Assembly (NCBI GenBank): GCA_018399795.1
Contig: JAGYOC010000091.1
Location: forward strand, 1-5,540
Reading direction: 5' to 3'
Source of the DNA: Dehalococcoidales bacterium
GTDB lineage: Bacteria; Chloroflexota; Dehalococcoidia; Dehalococcoidales; UBA5760
Length of the DNA stretch: 5,540 nt
Part shown: positions 5,500 through 5,540 of the stretch, in pieces
How the letters are laid out: every line of letters begins with the position of its first letter
Numbering within the stretch: the stretch's first letter is position 1
Made by a program: the position numbers and the translations under genes
Notes under the pieces: model-generated
The model's input: the letters and a program-made list of their open reading frames with translations, nothing else
Told to the model about the DNA's origin: nothing
Databases searched by the model: none

Positions 5500-5540
5500 T
5501 TATTCTACGGCTATTTCATTCAGGGCTTCCGAATAGGCAT
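5500..5540 (-). CDS. Possible C-terminal end of an unidentified gene (cut by the window edge)
   Basis: On the minus strand one frame is open from the window edge to a TAA at 5502-5500. It encodes AYSEALNEIAVE, an acidic, helix-like end typical of a soluble protein C-terminus. The other two frames hit stops within a few codons. If real, this gene lies upstream of ispH in the same direction, with a gap of about 70-90 bases. Thirteen codons are too few for identification or a firm call. Confidence 0.35.
   Translation of the reverse strand, partial: AYSEALNEIAVE

Overview
This is a bacterial chromosome segment of balanced base composition, carrying mostly housekeeping genes with two less familiar genes between them. 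The combination of a MEP-pathway IspH, a cobalamin-dependent radical SAM enzyme and a type-1 glycerate kinase suits an anaerobic bacterium. Chloroflexota (Dehalococcoidia-like) is my best guess, but it rests on the general look of the proteins and not on a diagnostic marker, so treat it as weak. Three of the six main start codons are not ATG: TTG for the radical SAM gene and the small zinc-knuckle gene, GTG for glycerate kinase.

Left block (1-1183): the 3' two thirds of fabD (malonyl-CoA:ACP transacylase) runs into the window edge. It is followed on the same strand by nusB (antitermination and ribosome-assembly factor). An 88-base convergent gap with a small stem-loop separates nusB from the next gene.

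Middle block (1184-3375): two minus-strand genes, each with its own recognisable promoter. One is a 518-residue B12-binding radical SAM protein of the type that carries a DUF4070-like C-terminal part, the architecture of hopanoid methylases HpnP and HpnR; its substrate is unknown. The other is a roughly 76-residue protein with an ideal four-heptad coiled coil and one CxxC knuckle, which I do not recognise. Its promoter matches the sigma-70 consensus at all 12 hexamer bases with a 17-base spacer. The intergenic region before glycerate kinase holds this promoter and a divergent one.

Right block (3376-5540): glycerate 2-kinase on the plus strand converges, with only 9 bases between stop codons, on ispH (HMBPP reductase, last step of the MEP isoprenoid pathway) on the minus strand. 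A short open frame at the right edge may be the C-terminus of another minus-strand gene upstream of ispH.

The genes serve separate functions: fatty-acid initiation, rRNA transcription, an unknown radical methylation-type reaction, glycerate entry to glycolysis, and isoprenoid synthesis. I see no single joint system. No tRNA, rRNA, CRISPR array, insertion sequence or attachment site was found. The most notable items are the small coiled-coil/CxxC gene with its perfect promoter and the orphan radical SAM enzyme.
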